Assembly (NCBI GenBank): GCA_021927905.1
Contig: BLLK01000038.1
Location: forward strand, 1,054,001 to 1,118,000
Source: Chaetoceros tenuissimus
Taxonomy: Eukaryota; Bacillariophyta; Thalassiosirophyceae; Chaetocerotales; Chaetocerotaceae
DNA length: 64,000 nt
Direction of reading: 5' to 3'
The notes below the pieces were generated by a model. That model ran no database searches. It was not told the origin of the DNA and saw nothing but the letters and a program-made list of their open reading frames with translations. A program made the translations under genes and the position numbers. Of this stretch, positions 32,735 to 42,951 are shown in pieces. Position 1 is the stretch's first letter, and each line of letters begins with the position of its first letter.

Positions 32735-35238
32735 ATGGGAGCAGCGCCGTCTACTCAAAATAGACCAGGCAATAGGATGTCTTCCTATCCTGGTGCAAGA
32801 CCTCAAATGCAACATAATCCGAGCTGGAGACCGCCGACTCAAGCCTCGAGTGGCAATAGATCCAGCTCAGGCACAGCTACAATAAATGGCCCAGGAGCTT
32901 ATTCCATATCCAGAAATGCTACTGGTTCTCCTCAGTTATTTCGTGTCACCATTCCTCAAAATATCAGACCTAATCAAGAGTTTCAAGTTTATGGTAAGCT
33001 ATTTTACATAAGTTCTACTTTACTTTCATAGCTCTTTTTTTTTAGTCTTGAAATCTAATATCGTTCTTCTCCCTTATAGCTGGAAATAGAATTGTAAGAG
33101 TTCGTTGTCCTCCTGGAAGCAGACCAGGACAAATGGTACAAATTGAAGTGCCACCTGAAGACTTGGTACATAATGCAAGTCAAACAGTGGCAGTATTAAC
33201 TGATGCAGAGGGTGATGGTGGTGGTGGTGCAGTTAGAATGAATAGTCAAGCTAGAATGAGTAATGCTTCACAAACAATTAATAACATTTCAAGTCAACAA
33301 CATCAACAGCCTCAACAACAGCAGCAACCACAAGCTTATAATGTTGTGATTCCAGCAGGTGTAAGACCAGGAAGTACATTTCCTGTATCAGTGAATGGAA
33401 GAACAGTTCAAGTACAATGTCCTCAAAATGCAAGACCTGGCATGACAGTCAGAATTGTTCCGCCTCCCTCCATGTCAAGTCCACCACCAGGAGTGCAGTC
33501 TGCAACGAATTTAAATAGACCACCGGAAGAAATGCGGAGATCTGAAGTGCAGACAAATAGACGTACCATGCTTCAGACTTTTGAAGTTGTAGTACCGCAA
33601 GGTGTAAGACCCAATCAACCATTTTCTTTAATTGCAGGGGGACAACGTGTTATGGTGAATTGTCCTGCTAATGCAAAACCTGGAAGTAGAATCAGATTCA
33701 ATTTACCTGTTTCTGTTGATGAAAAGAATGATAAGACAGAATCTGGGCACGGAAGTGTTAGTCAATCTTTTAAATATGATACAGAAGATGGATGGACTAG
33801 ATCAACTCGTGTCAGTGATGGGAAATTCATATGGATTCGAATGGACCGTGACGGTAAAGTTATTCAGGAAGGAGATAAATTTGATATTGAAACTAGTGCA
33901 TATGTTGGTAATTTACAATTTTTGGAAGGAAATGATATTAGGATGAGGACTGGAAGACTGTCATTAATGCCTGCATCTGTGTATACCGTTGATTCGACCG
34001 TCAAGGATGAACATGGAAGAGAAGTTGTAGGACAAGGAGAAATTAGTACTATACAAAGAAAGCCGTTTAATGAAAAGGCTGCGTGGTTACAACGGACTTG
34101 TAAAAAGCTAGGTGTACCATGGGAAGAAGGACATATGAGAATTTGCGTCAGACGTGAGAATCTTTTGGATGATTCGGTAAAGGCTGTCATGAGTTTGGGA
34201 AGGCAAGATATGAAAAAGACATGGAGATTCGAGTTCTTGGGAGAAGAAGGAATTGATGCTGGTGGACTTGCAAAGGAATGGTTCCTTCTAGTCACACAAG
34301 CAATATTGGATGCAGATAGTGGATTATGGTTAAGCTCCACAGGCAACCAAATGCTCATGCGAATCAATCCAGCTTCGGAGGTCTCTTGTCCGGAAGATCA
34401 TTTGATTTATTTTAGATTCCTTGGCCGTGTGCTCGGCAAAGCATTATTTGAAGGTCAACTAGTTTCAGGTCACTTGGTACAATACCTTTACAAATACATG
34501 CTCGGTTGGCCAATAACATTTGATGATTTGGAAAGTGTCGACCCAGATATATATGAAAACCTGAAGAAGCTCATGGCGATGAATCCGGATGAAATTGAAT
34601 ATTTGTGCCTAGATTTTACAGCTACCCAGAGTCTACTGGGTGAAACACAGCAAGTAGCTCTCTGTCCAGGAGGCGAAGAAAAGGAAGTCAATGGTGACAA
34701 CTTCAATGAATACATTGAATGCTATTTTAGATATCTCATGCTTGATCGAATCAAGGCTCAAGTGACGGAATTACTTCTTGGATTTTACGACGTTGTTCCT
34801 GAGCCAATCTTGACAGTTTTCGATTATCAAGAATTAGAAATAATGATGTGTGGTCTCCCAAAAATAAATATGGATGATTGGAAGAAGAATACTCTTTACA
34901 CTGGAAACTTTGAGGGTACGAAAGCTAGATCTAATCCATGTAAATGGTTCTGGGAGATAGTAACGGATGAATACGACCAAGAAATGAGGGCTAGACTACT
35001 CCAATTCATCACCGGGACATCTGGTGTACCTTCTAGAGGTTTCAGTGTCCTCCAGGGAAGCGATGGCAATATCAAACTCTTCACATTGAATGGTATTGAT
35101 ATGAGGCCCAATGCTTTCCCCAAAGCCCATACCTGTTTCAATAGACTTGATCTTCCTATGTACAAATCCAAGGCAATGCTTCGTGAGAAGCTTACTTATG
35201 CTATCACCAACTGTCAAACAGGCTTTCATCTAGAGTAA
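32735..35238 (+). CDS. HECT E3 ubiquitin ligase with three V-P-x-G-V repeats, 2 exons, 805 aa
   Basis: Exon 1 is 32735-32993, intron 32994-33079 (86 nt, GTAAGC..TTATAG), exon 2 33080-35238; 2418 nt in frame, giving FQVYAGNRIVRVRC at the joint. MGAAPS suggests N-myristoylation. Three ~45-residue repeats follow near residues 70-115, 200-250 and 275-325. Each has the form (F/Y)xVxxPxGVRPxxxF, then VxCPxxxxPG; such repeats are common in heterokont proteins and their ligand is unknown. The second half is a full HECT domain: EEGIDAGGLAKEWFLL, PEDHLIYFRFLGRVLGKAL and the active-site Cys in AHTCFNRLDLP, 33 residues before the end. Transfers ubiquitin to substrates through a thioester. No WW or C2 domain, so it is not a plain Nedd4. 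Confidence 0.9.
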
Positions 35239-36705
35239 CTTTTCCGTAAACTAGTTCTTTGTAGCTTTCTTATTTCGATCAATGAATAGTAACAAGCTCG
35301 CTCAAACTACTATGACCTTTCATGGTGGCTGCTTACTCTGATAAGAAGGTTGATGTGATCTACGAATGCTGAAATCTGAGCCTGCTGTACTTGAGATTGT
35401 TGACTACAGATAATGTAATATTCTAATGTAAACTTGAGTTAAGCTTTATGTATACTACTTCAGTTTAATAGCAATCGTGAAATAAATTTGGTATGGAAGT
35501 GCAGGACATTGTATCACTTAGATCAGAAGCTGTATTTCTCTTTCCCTTACTCATGCCCATTGATATAAAAGTCGAAGAGCGAAGACTTCATCAAGTCTGC
35601 ATCTAGCAGCCTCATACATCTACTGTTACAATTGATTATGACTCATAGATTGAGCTAATGTTTTACTGTAGTATCGAAAGTACTGATGATTCTCAAATTT
35701 TTCAACAGAAGAGAAAATTCCCTCCGAGCTAAACGATGAAAACAGGATAGATGCATTACAGACCGACTGACTTTAAGGATTAATCGAGTACCTTACACGC
35801 AGAAGGATTTTTCCAAGCTCGCATGTATCAACGCGATCCTCCTCTAAAGGCGAGTACAAAGAATAAATTGTAAAAGCAGAGGTGGTCAAGGAAGAGAAGA
35901 AACCGTCTCTTAGTTCCACGGACAGACCTGTAGTATCTCTCATGCATGGATAGAATCGAACTTAGAGAGAAGCTGGGCTTATGAGCAATGATCTAGTATC
36001 ATGGACTGCAAATAAATACAGCATAAAGGCAGCAAGAGAAGTAAACCATCTCTACAGGAACATGCATTCACCGACGGTACAACTACGAAACTCTGCTTAG
36101 CGACTGCACAGAAATTGGGTCAATACGCGATCAAAAGAAAAGAGACTGTTCAATGTTAGCTTCAGAAGTCAGGGCTGTCACAACCCAATGATTCAAGTCA
36201 ATGAATCCACTTCCTACTGACACTCCAAGCCACGTGAAGGCCTTGAACAAGTTGGAGCTGAAGCCGGTGACAAGGAATTGTCACACCACCCGCGAACGAG
36301 CAGGATACAGAATTGATGTCGCTGTCGAGATTGAAGAATGATGAAATAATTCAAAAAGGCTTACGCATTGATCAAAAGACCAAGAGGGTGAACCACCAAA
36401 CACCATATTCAGGACAAGTCCTGTCATGCTTTATCCACCACAAGTGATGGAAGGGGACCAATTTGCACTATTTCATCATCTTCAAAATCTTCAACGAATC
36501 AATCTGATCTAAGCCTCCCCCTCCGAAGAGGGTTATTCTGCCTCCGAAGAGGGAATTGGTATATAGTAAATTGCTAATAGAAAAGGAAGGAATAGTACTT
36601 TAGAGTACACATCACATCCTCAAATATATAAAATAATTGAAAGAAAATGGACTTACCAAGGGTGCATTTAAAGTCAAGCACCATAAGACTCCCGATGAGA
36701 ATGAT
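35239..36705. other. 1.47-kb gene-free block
   Basis: No open frame of convincing length on either strand. Composition is less AT-rich than the other gaps, and a short cctccgaagaggg repeat occurs twice near 36520-36550. Fragments such as codons at about 36190-36330 could be decayed coding sequence, but nothing is recognisable. Confidence 0.35.
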
Positions 36706-38322
36706 TCAGAACTTGTAGATTCTGCGGCTCTTCCCTTTCAGGCGATGTGAGAACCTCCTGACACGACCTGTGGCATCCGTAGTAAATCCTGAGCCAAGTT
36801 CCTCTGCCTCAACAGAATCACTCTCTTGTTGCACCTCGGTCTGCACCTGCATTGGTTCTTCCTCTGCTGCCTCTGCTGCTACAATCTCGATTGCTGCTTC
36901 CGGAGACTGGATCGAAACCTCAGTCTCAACGGAATCACTCTCTTGATGCACCTGCATTGGTTCTTCCTCTGCTGCCTCACTCTCGATTGCTACATCCGGA
37001 GACTGGATTGGAACCTCAGTCTCAACGGAATCACTCTCTTGATGCTCGGGATTCGCTTCCAACTTCCTTCTCTTTGATCCTATTTGCACAAAAGACGAAA
37101 ACTCCAAATGGACTGTTAGTTCTTTCAATTCTTCTACACTGGTACTTACCTCTGCCACTGTGTGCTCCATTACGTTGTCTACCTCGTGTGTATCTTCCTC
37201 AACGTTATTTTCTGAATGATCCTGATCCTGTTCCTCTAACATATCTACCTTCATATCCTCTGGTCCACCTGCATCTTCAATCACTGCACTTCTAGCCTTC
37301 ATAATTAGACGTAACCGTTCCTTCTCAAATGCCCCCCTCGCAGACTTATACTTCCTATTTAAACAAGACAAAGGCTGTGCTGGTATTATTAGTTTTGTCA
37401 ATTTGAATTTGTACTCACCTTCGCCGATCCACACTCCTTTCTCGTCGTTCTCTGCTCCAACTGCATCCGTCTCCTCCTTGTCTGCATCTTCCTCCTCATC
37501 CTGCACGTCTAACATTTCTACATCCATATCCTCTGCTCCCCCTGCATCCTCAATCACTGCACCTTCACCCCCAAGCTTCTTCTCAATCTTCTTATCTTCC
37601 CATCTTGCTGCCTCCTGATCCTGCACGTCTAACATTTCTACATCCATATCCTCTGCTCCCCCTGCATCCTCAATCACTGCACCTTCACCCCCAACCTTCT
37701 TCTCAATCTTCTTATCTTCCCATCTTGCTGCCTCCGCTTCTGCAAATTCGTTGATCTCCTCTTCCTCTAACAATTCCTCTGTATTCCCCTCTGGATAAAT
37801 AAACTCATCAATCTTTCGCTCCAATTCCGGATGCATCTGCTCTAATGCTCGCTGCTTCTCCCTGAACCTCTCCTCCATGAACCTCTCCGAATCTGCCAAC
37901 GAATGAATCTTTCTCTCCAAGTCCGACCACTGGTTTTCAACGGAATTCCTTTTGCTCACATGATGCCAAAACGAAGCCCTCTTCTCCAAATCCTCCATAT
38001 AATGTTGATCCCAATCACCGAAGTTACCGTCCTTGTAGTCAAAAGGCTTGGATATATGACACACCTCGCCTCCTACTTCTCTAAGGATTCTTGATGGCGT
38101 CCACACTCCACTCCATTCTAGGACTCCATCATACTTCTTTGCATTCAACGCAAAACGAACACGACGACCCTCACCTTCCTGGTCCTCGGTGTTCTGAACA
38201 CTGCACCAATCACTCACCTCGTGACGAAAGGCTGATAGCACTGGCCTGGTTACCAATACCTTAAGGCTGCCTACAACTGGGTAGACGATCGCTTTCAAAG
38301 CTTGCTTTACTGCGGTTAACAT
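36706..38322 (-). CDS. acidic repeat-rich protein of unknown function
   Basis: 538 residues from the ATG at 38322 (the frame is open further upstream without ATG). N-terminal ~190 residues look folded (LEWSGVWTPSRILREVGG, FWHHVSKRNSVE). The rest is Glu/Asp-rich and repetitive: a 40-residue unit occurs twice almost perfectly, a third diverged copy follows, and a HQESDSVETEV unit occurs two to three times near the end. KRRK near 429-432 is a possible nuclear signal. Two intron-like segments lie inside (37418-37355, 37149-37080). Removing either alone breaks the frame, removing the whole 37418-37080 keeps it. No family recognised. Confidence 0.6.
   Translation of the reverse strand: MLTAVKQALKAIVYPVVGSLKVLVTRPVLSAFRHEVSDWCSVQNTEDQEGEGRRVRFALNAKKYDGVLEWSGVWTPSRILREVGGEVCHISKPFDYKDGNFGDWDQHYMEDLEKRASFWHHVSKRNSVENQWSDLERKIHSLADSERFMEERFREKQRALEQMHPELERKIDEFIYPEGNTEELLEEEEINEFAEAEAARWEDKKIEKKVGGEGAVIEDAGGAEDMDVEMLDVQDQEAARWEDKKIEKKLGGEGAVIEDAGGAEDMDVEMLDVQDEEEDADKEETDAVGAENDEKGVWIGEGEYKFKLTKLIIPAQPLSCLNRKYKSARGAFEKERLRLIMKARSAVIEDAGGPEDMKVDMLEEQDQDHSENNVEEDTHEVDNVMEHTVAEVSTSVEELKELTVHLEFSSFVQIGSKRRKLEANPEHQESDSVETEVPIQSPDVAIESEAAEEEPMQVHQESDSVETEVSIQSPEAAIEIVAAEAAEEEPMQVQTEVQQESDSVEAEELGSGFTTDATGRVRRFSHRLKGKSRRIYKF
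37501..37737 (-). repeat. near-perfect 120-bp tandem duplication
   Basis: Copies 37501-37620 and 37621-37737 differ at one visible base before the match ends. Encodes 40 residues per copy in the acidic protein gene. Very recent event or under gene conversion. Confidence 0.92.
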
Positions 38323-39202
38323 TTTTGTACAATCTAAAATTGTGAGAACTTGCTGAGCTCTTCGCTGCACTTACATTTTCCTTTGCAAAAGAGGTTGATT
38401 GTTTTACGACTAGGTGTCACGTGAGCTGAGCTGTCACTTGAAGTTGCCATCGACGCACCATAGATGAATGTAGATAGATTTGGTGGAAAATGTGAGGAAT
38501 TGCTTGGACGACGTGCCAGAGAAAGAGCGAAGCACTGCTCCTGGCTAGCTAAACTGGCACCTACATTGTAAGACGATAGAGACCGAACTCTCTATCTATA
38601 TATGGATTTACATTGACATGTTATCTTTTTATCTTTACATACGAGTATTGAGTTGGTCTCATCAACTGAAAGAGAAATGAATCATTCAAAATAATATTGA
38701 AGAGAAAAGTCAAAAACCGTCAAAACATGTGTAGTTCAAGTTGACAGTTGAGAGCCGCGTTATTAGAATGCATTCAGAGCCAATGATTTCTTCTACTTGT
38801 GTCGTTGTATTCGATGCCAAATGCCAATAGAAGCACCATGTCAAAGTCAATAACATACTCTCGTATTTGATGGTGTTGAATGATTTAGATCTATCGAAGA
38901 GTGCAAAATGACATTGTTTGGATTGCTGGGTCTGCTTGTGTGTCATTGTATTTTAAAATGCTGGGAATCATTTTCTGCAAAAGATTTATCGTTTCTTCAA
39001 CATGGGAATGTGATGTCCAAAGCGTTGGATATACCAAGTTTCAGTCAAAGGGTGCGACGAAGCGATAGCAAGATGAGACTTCTGTATCATTGACGATATT
39101 AAAAAAAAAAGTCCTTTGTTTTGAAAATTCAAATTTGATTTTGCAAACCAAATGACCCAGTCTGCTATTTTCGGATTTTGCCTACAAGTACACTAATTGA
39201 AG
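38323..39202. other. divergent intergenic region
   Basis: 880 bp between the acidic repeat gene (minus) and the first MYND gene (plus). Short open frames on both strands look non-coding. Contains a poly-A run near 39100. No named site. Confidence 0.4.
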
Positions 39203-40365
39203 ATGGGGAAGAGCAGCAAAAACAAGAGTAAGAAGTTAGCAAAGCAAGATAGGGTTGCGCATCTCAAGCAGGTGGAGGAATGTGAAAGTAGTTTTTCTTT
39301 AGTCGTCGGTCAAAAAATCAAAAGTATGGGGTTTAGTAGGAATCGAGAAGTATGCGGGATCTACAATCAACACATCAAACTAACATTACAGAGCAGACAA
39401 GCTTTTGTGGCTTTGCGCAAGCCAGAGGCTTTTACGTGTATGCTTTCAGGAAGTTATGCAGGTCTACTTGTACGTCAAATCTTGTCCGAAAACTATATGG
39501 AGGGATTCGAATCTCTGACAAATTTGATGAAAATTCCCAAGCTCGAAACCTCCCTGAAAATTTCAGTAGAATTGTTCAAAGACATTTTTCTCTTGAGACT
39601 TGAAGGTATTAACTATGATAGAATTCAAAGGATTATTCGAAATGTAGTTGATTTTATTGATTTGTCAGAACAAATCAAAACCCACTCGAAAATATTTTTG
39701 TGGGACGAGCTCTATTTGAATTGAGTCGACTACAAATATTTGAAGCAGTGCAATTCCTCTCAGATGGGTTTCTACAAAAACTCAAAGATGTTCCACTAAG
39801 AAACGATTATGGGCAAATGAAGATGTTCTTTGCATATTCGAATATAGACAAAATTCGACACGCTATAGTTCACGAGAAAGAAGTGTCCCCAATGCTTGAT
39901 ACAATCCAAACATTGAATTCGAATAGGACCCTATTACTTGGTTTAATGAAGGGGACAGGACTTTTAGCTGCATCTCTCCATAGTTTCTACCGTTTTTTCT
40001 GTGATAAAGAGGAATTTCCTCCTGACAAACTCAATGAGGCCATCAAAATGATGGGAATCTATATCAATCACAAAAGTAGCAAACAAAATATGATTTGCTA
40101 CACATGCAACGACGAGGACACTAAAGATCATGAAGTCTTTGTATGTCAAGGCTGTCGAGTAGCTTGTTACTGCTGCAAAGACCATCAACGCTTGAACTAC
40201 CTTCATCATGAGGATACAGGAACTAGAGGTCTAGGACATAAGAATTTATGCCCTGTATATAAAACCTTTCGAAAGATGAGGGATAATACTGATGGCTCAA
40301 AAGATGATCATCTCGAAAGAAAGTTTCAGAGAGCTTGCAAGAGATTCTTTTTGAGCACAATATAA
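39203..40365 (+). CDS. MYND zinc-finger protein, frameshifted
   Basis: Starts at ATG 39203 with a Lys-rich leader (MGKSSKNKSKKLAK). The frame must slip at about 39690-39700, in aaaatattttt: the first frame ends ...HSKIF and the next continues VGRALFELSRLQIFEAVQF. The change equals one missing base beside homopolymers; no GT-AG intron explains it. The C-terminal MYND finger is near the end (CYTCNDEDTKDHEVFVCQGC, then CYCCKDHQ, His, Cys). MYND fingers bind proline-rich partner peptides. Either a recent null allele or a base-calling error. A relative with the same layout lies at 47913-49407. Confidence 0.65.
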
Positions 40366-40529
40366 TTGAAGAATATGGTGAAACAGAACAGATAAAATCT
40401 CTTTGATAACTTGAAATTACGCAACAATAGACCTAGCCTGCACTGGCAGGTTACTAAATTATCTACGTACAATCTTGTTATCTCATGTCAAAATTGCTTT
40501 TAGCGGTTTAGGCCCGCCTCATGGTCATT

Positions 40530-41237
40530 TTACTCCACGAACCTCTCTCGTAACTTTGACACATGATCCAAACGACACTCATCCTTCTTTCCAAGAAACC
40601 TATATCTATTCTCCGCAATCAAAGTATATGCATGATCTCTCAGAAAAGAAGGCACCCAAGCACCTATATTCGCCAACATTGGATACATGTATCCATCTAA
40701 ATCATTGGAAATCTTCAAGACAGCATCTGACTTGAAATATGCATTGCCTTCTTTCGTAACCAAGACCATGGACGATAAATCATTGACATCTTTTCCATGT
40801 TTCATTAGTAGAGACTTTCCAAGTGGTCCTTGAATGAATGTAAACCGAAATTTAGCATGTTCGTCGTGATCAATGATAAAATTGACGGAGCTGTTGCAAA
40901 AATTGCATACTCCGTCAAAGAGAATGATGGGACGATCGTCTTCTTCAAAAGCTTTTTCTGCAAGTTTTGTAGAAATTTCAGAGGAGGCGTCTTCTTTTGC
41001 TACAGTAGACCCCGCAGTTGAGAAGCATCTATATTGTTGTGGATGAAAAAGACTCTGATTACCCACAGCTGGAAACTCCACACGATTATTATCATTTTTC
41101 AACATGGAATTATGTAAAAGTCGAGTCGTCAAAGGGAGCCTCGTTGTCATCTGACTTGTTTGTAGATTTCTTGCACCTATGCTGTTCAGGTGCTTCAGAG
41201 TCTGAAAGATAATATTTCGTCTCTGCAGTGCATTCAT
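40530..41237 (-). CDS. DCC-family (DUF393) thiol oxidoreductase-like protein
   Basis: 235 residues. Residues 1-95 are Arg/Ser/Thr/Gln-rich with no acids early on, like a mitochondrial (possibly plastid) presequence. The DCC domain starts about 103 with ILFDGVCNFCNSSVNFI: the Asp-x-x-Cys-x-x-Cys signature. FIQGPLGKSLL and YRFLGKKDECRL complete the family pattern. DCC proteins are thought to be thioredoxin-like; the substrate is unknown. Convergent with the MYND gene (165 bp between). Confidence 0.85.
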   Translation of the reverse strand: MNALQRRNIIFQTLKHLNSIGARNLQTSQMTTRLPLTTRLLHNSMLKNDNNRVEFPAVGNQSLFHPQQYRCFSTAGSTVAKEDASSEISTKLAEKAFEEDDRPIILFDGVCNFCNSSVNFIIDHDEHAKFRFTFIQGPLGKSLLMKHGKDVNDLSSMVLVTKEGNAYFKSDAVLKISNDLDGYMYPMLANIGAWVPSFLRDHAYTLIAENRYRFLGKKDECRLDHVSKLRERFVE

Positions 41238-41990
41238 TTTTGGATAATTTATAAGCTTTCTTTTTTGACCACCTTGGCTAGAATCTATTCATCTTCAGCA
41301 TCAGGCCTCTGCTTCATGATTGTTCGGTGTCAGTCAAAAGTGTTCCAGAGCAGCTATGCTATTCAAGAAACTACAAGAAAATGCAAACACTAGTCAGAGT
41401 CCTCTCCTTCCAGATCTATCTTTGCATATATTTGTTTCTTTATTTATGATGGAAAACCTCTGTAATGGTTTTCTCAGCTATCGTCTGCTGCCCCTGTATT
41501 GCTTTCTTGGTGGCTGCTAGCTGCCTAGACTACCAGATAGGGGCGTCATTGTGATAGATATGGTACGAGTTACGTACGTTACTCATTTTTCTCAAAAAAC
41601 AAAATATCTTTGTTCAACACATACTCAGATATCTATCATATTTTGGCTTTAACATTAGTTTTCGAAAACTTTATATACTTATATCCTTCTTCATCTTCAC
41701 AAATACCTGAATTTTACAATGCTTTCGAGTTACATTGATGTAAAAAAGATGAATTTTAATTTGAAATCCATTGATGTACTAAAATAGCATTGCTTTAGTC
41801 GTTTTGGACACTACTGGAAACGGCCCTCCTCTCTCTCACCAAAAAAACGAGAAACTTTTTTGATTGAAAATTTGATTATGTGCAATCAATACACAATAGA
41901 TTACACCATTTCATACAATTCCATATCCCTATCTCTTCCATAGTGCATGTGAACGCAGTCATATATAAGAAATAGAGACCTGGATAGACT
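41238..41990. promoter_or_regulatory. divergent intergenic region
   Basis: 753 bp between the DCC gene (minus) and the STIMATE-like gene (plus). AT-rich; no repeats, RNA genes or named sites seen. Confidence 0.4.
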
Positions 41991-42824
41991 ATGGACGACG
42001 CATACTATAATTTTGACGATGACTCAAATCAAGAGATTTGTAAAGTCTATGACGTCGAAGATGCCTTTACATCTTTTGTACAAGTGCTATTGGCAGTAAT
42101 GGCACTCGGATCGCTGTACTGGAAACGCCATCATGAATTCCCAAAGAGAAAATTTCGTACTTGGTGGCTTGATGTCAGTAAGCAGGGCATTGGGGCGGTT
42201 TATGCTCATATTACAAACATGTATGTAGCAGCTATATTGCCTAGTTTAACTCGTGGAAATTATATCTTGCATGATCAATGTGCATGGTATGCAATCAGTT
42301 TCGTTACTGATACAACCGTTGGACTATTCTTCAGTCTAGTCTTTTTGGGAATTTTGAATGCACAAGCTAAGAAAAGGGGGTGGGACTCTCTCGAGAATAC
42401 TGGAGTATACGAAGGTCCAGATGGTATGCGGCATTGGAGAAACCAGTTAATCTCCTGGATGGTAATTTTGACCTTGACCAAGTTTCCTGTTGTTGGTGTC
42501 ATGTGGCTCTTTTCTCCAATTTTATCGAGAGCTGGAGATTTTCTTTTTGAACCGCTACAGTCCAATATCAGATTTGAGCTATTGTTTGTCATGATTATCT
42601 TTCCTGGTATCTGTAACTTTTTCTACTTTTGGATTGCAGATCATTACTTAAAGGCTGGACCAGAGCATACCAGTGCTCATGAATCTTTCGATGAAGCAGA
42701 GAATGGTGCCGGACAATATGTTGCAACTGATGCGGATGGTGCTCTACAGAATAAGGTACCGCCTCCTTCACCTTCTTTCGAACTGCCAGAGTTGAAAGTG
42801 GGCTCGGTAAGGACGTTGATTTAA
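41991..42824 (+). CDS. STIMATE/TMEM110-like membrane protein
   Basis: 277 residues, four to five membrane segments: about 24-40, 70-85, 98-118, 152-175 and 195-215. Conserved features of the STIMATE (TMEM110, yeast YPL162c) family are present: SKQGIGAVYAHITNMYVA, CAWYAISFVTDTTVGLFF, and WSWMV-like ISWMVILTLTKFPVV. The human member sits in ER-plasma membrane junctions and promotes STIM-ORAI Ca2+ entry; the fungal one is vacuolar. Here the location is not determined. The C-terminal tail is hydrophilic. Convergent with the PPR gene, 127 bp apart. Confidence 0.85.
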   Translation: MDDAYYNFDDDSNQEICKVYDVEDAFTSFVQVLLAVMALGSLYWKRHHEFPKRKFRTWWLDVSKQGIGAVYAHITNMYVAAILPSLTRGNYILHDQCAWYAISFVTDTTVGLFFSLVFLGILNAQAKKRGWDSLENTGVYEGPDGMRHWRNQLISWMVILTLTKFPVVGVMWLFSPILSRAGDFLFEPLQSNIRFELLFVMIIFPGICNFFYFWIADHYLKAGPEHTSAHESFDEAENGAGQYVATDADGALQNKVPPPSPSFELPELKVGSVRTLI

Positions 42825-42951
42825 GTCTCGACAAACTATGAATTTGAGTTTGGGGTGTCATAGCAAACATGATGTACTGTACATTATTGTATATGGTTTT
42901 CGCGTCTAATAAAAAGAATTTAGACTTTAAAATTACTAGTAACTCTTTTTA

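Noticed and set aside
33864-34367. 167-codon antisense frame in the HECT gene
   Set aside because: Fully within the HECT exon; no domain and low-complexity composition.
37355-37418. single 64-nt intron in the acidic repeat gene
   Set aside because: Good GT-AG ends, but removing it alone leads quickly to a stop, while the continuous frame encodes repeat-related sequence. Kept only as part of the all-or-none cassette finding.
38710-38946. small minus-strand frame in the gap before the MYND gene
   Set aside because: 78 codons, no family, no signal peptide and no clear promoter context.
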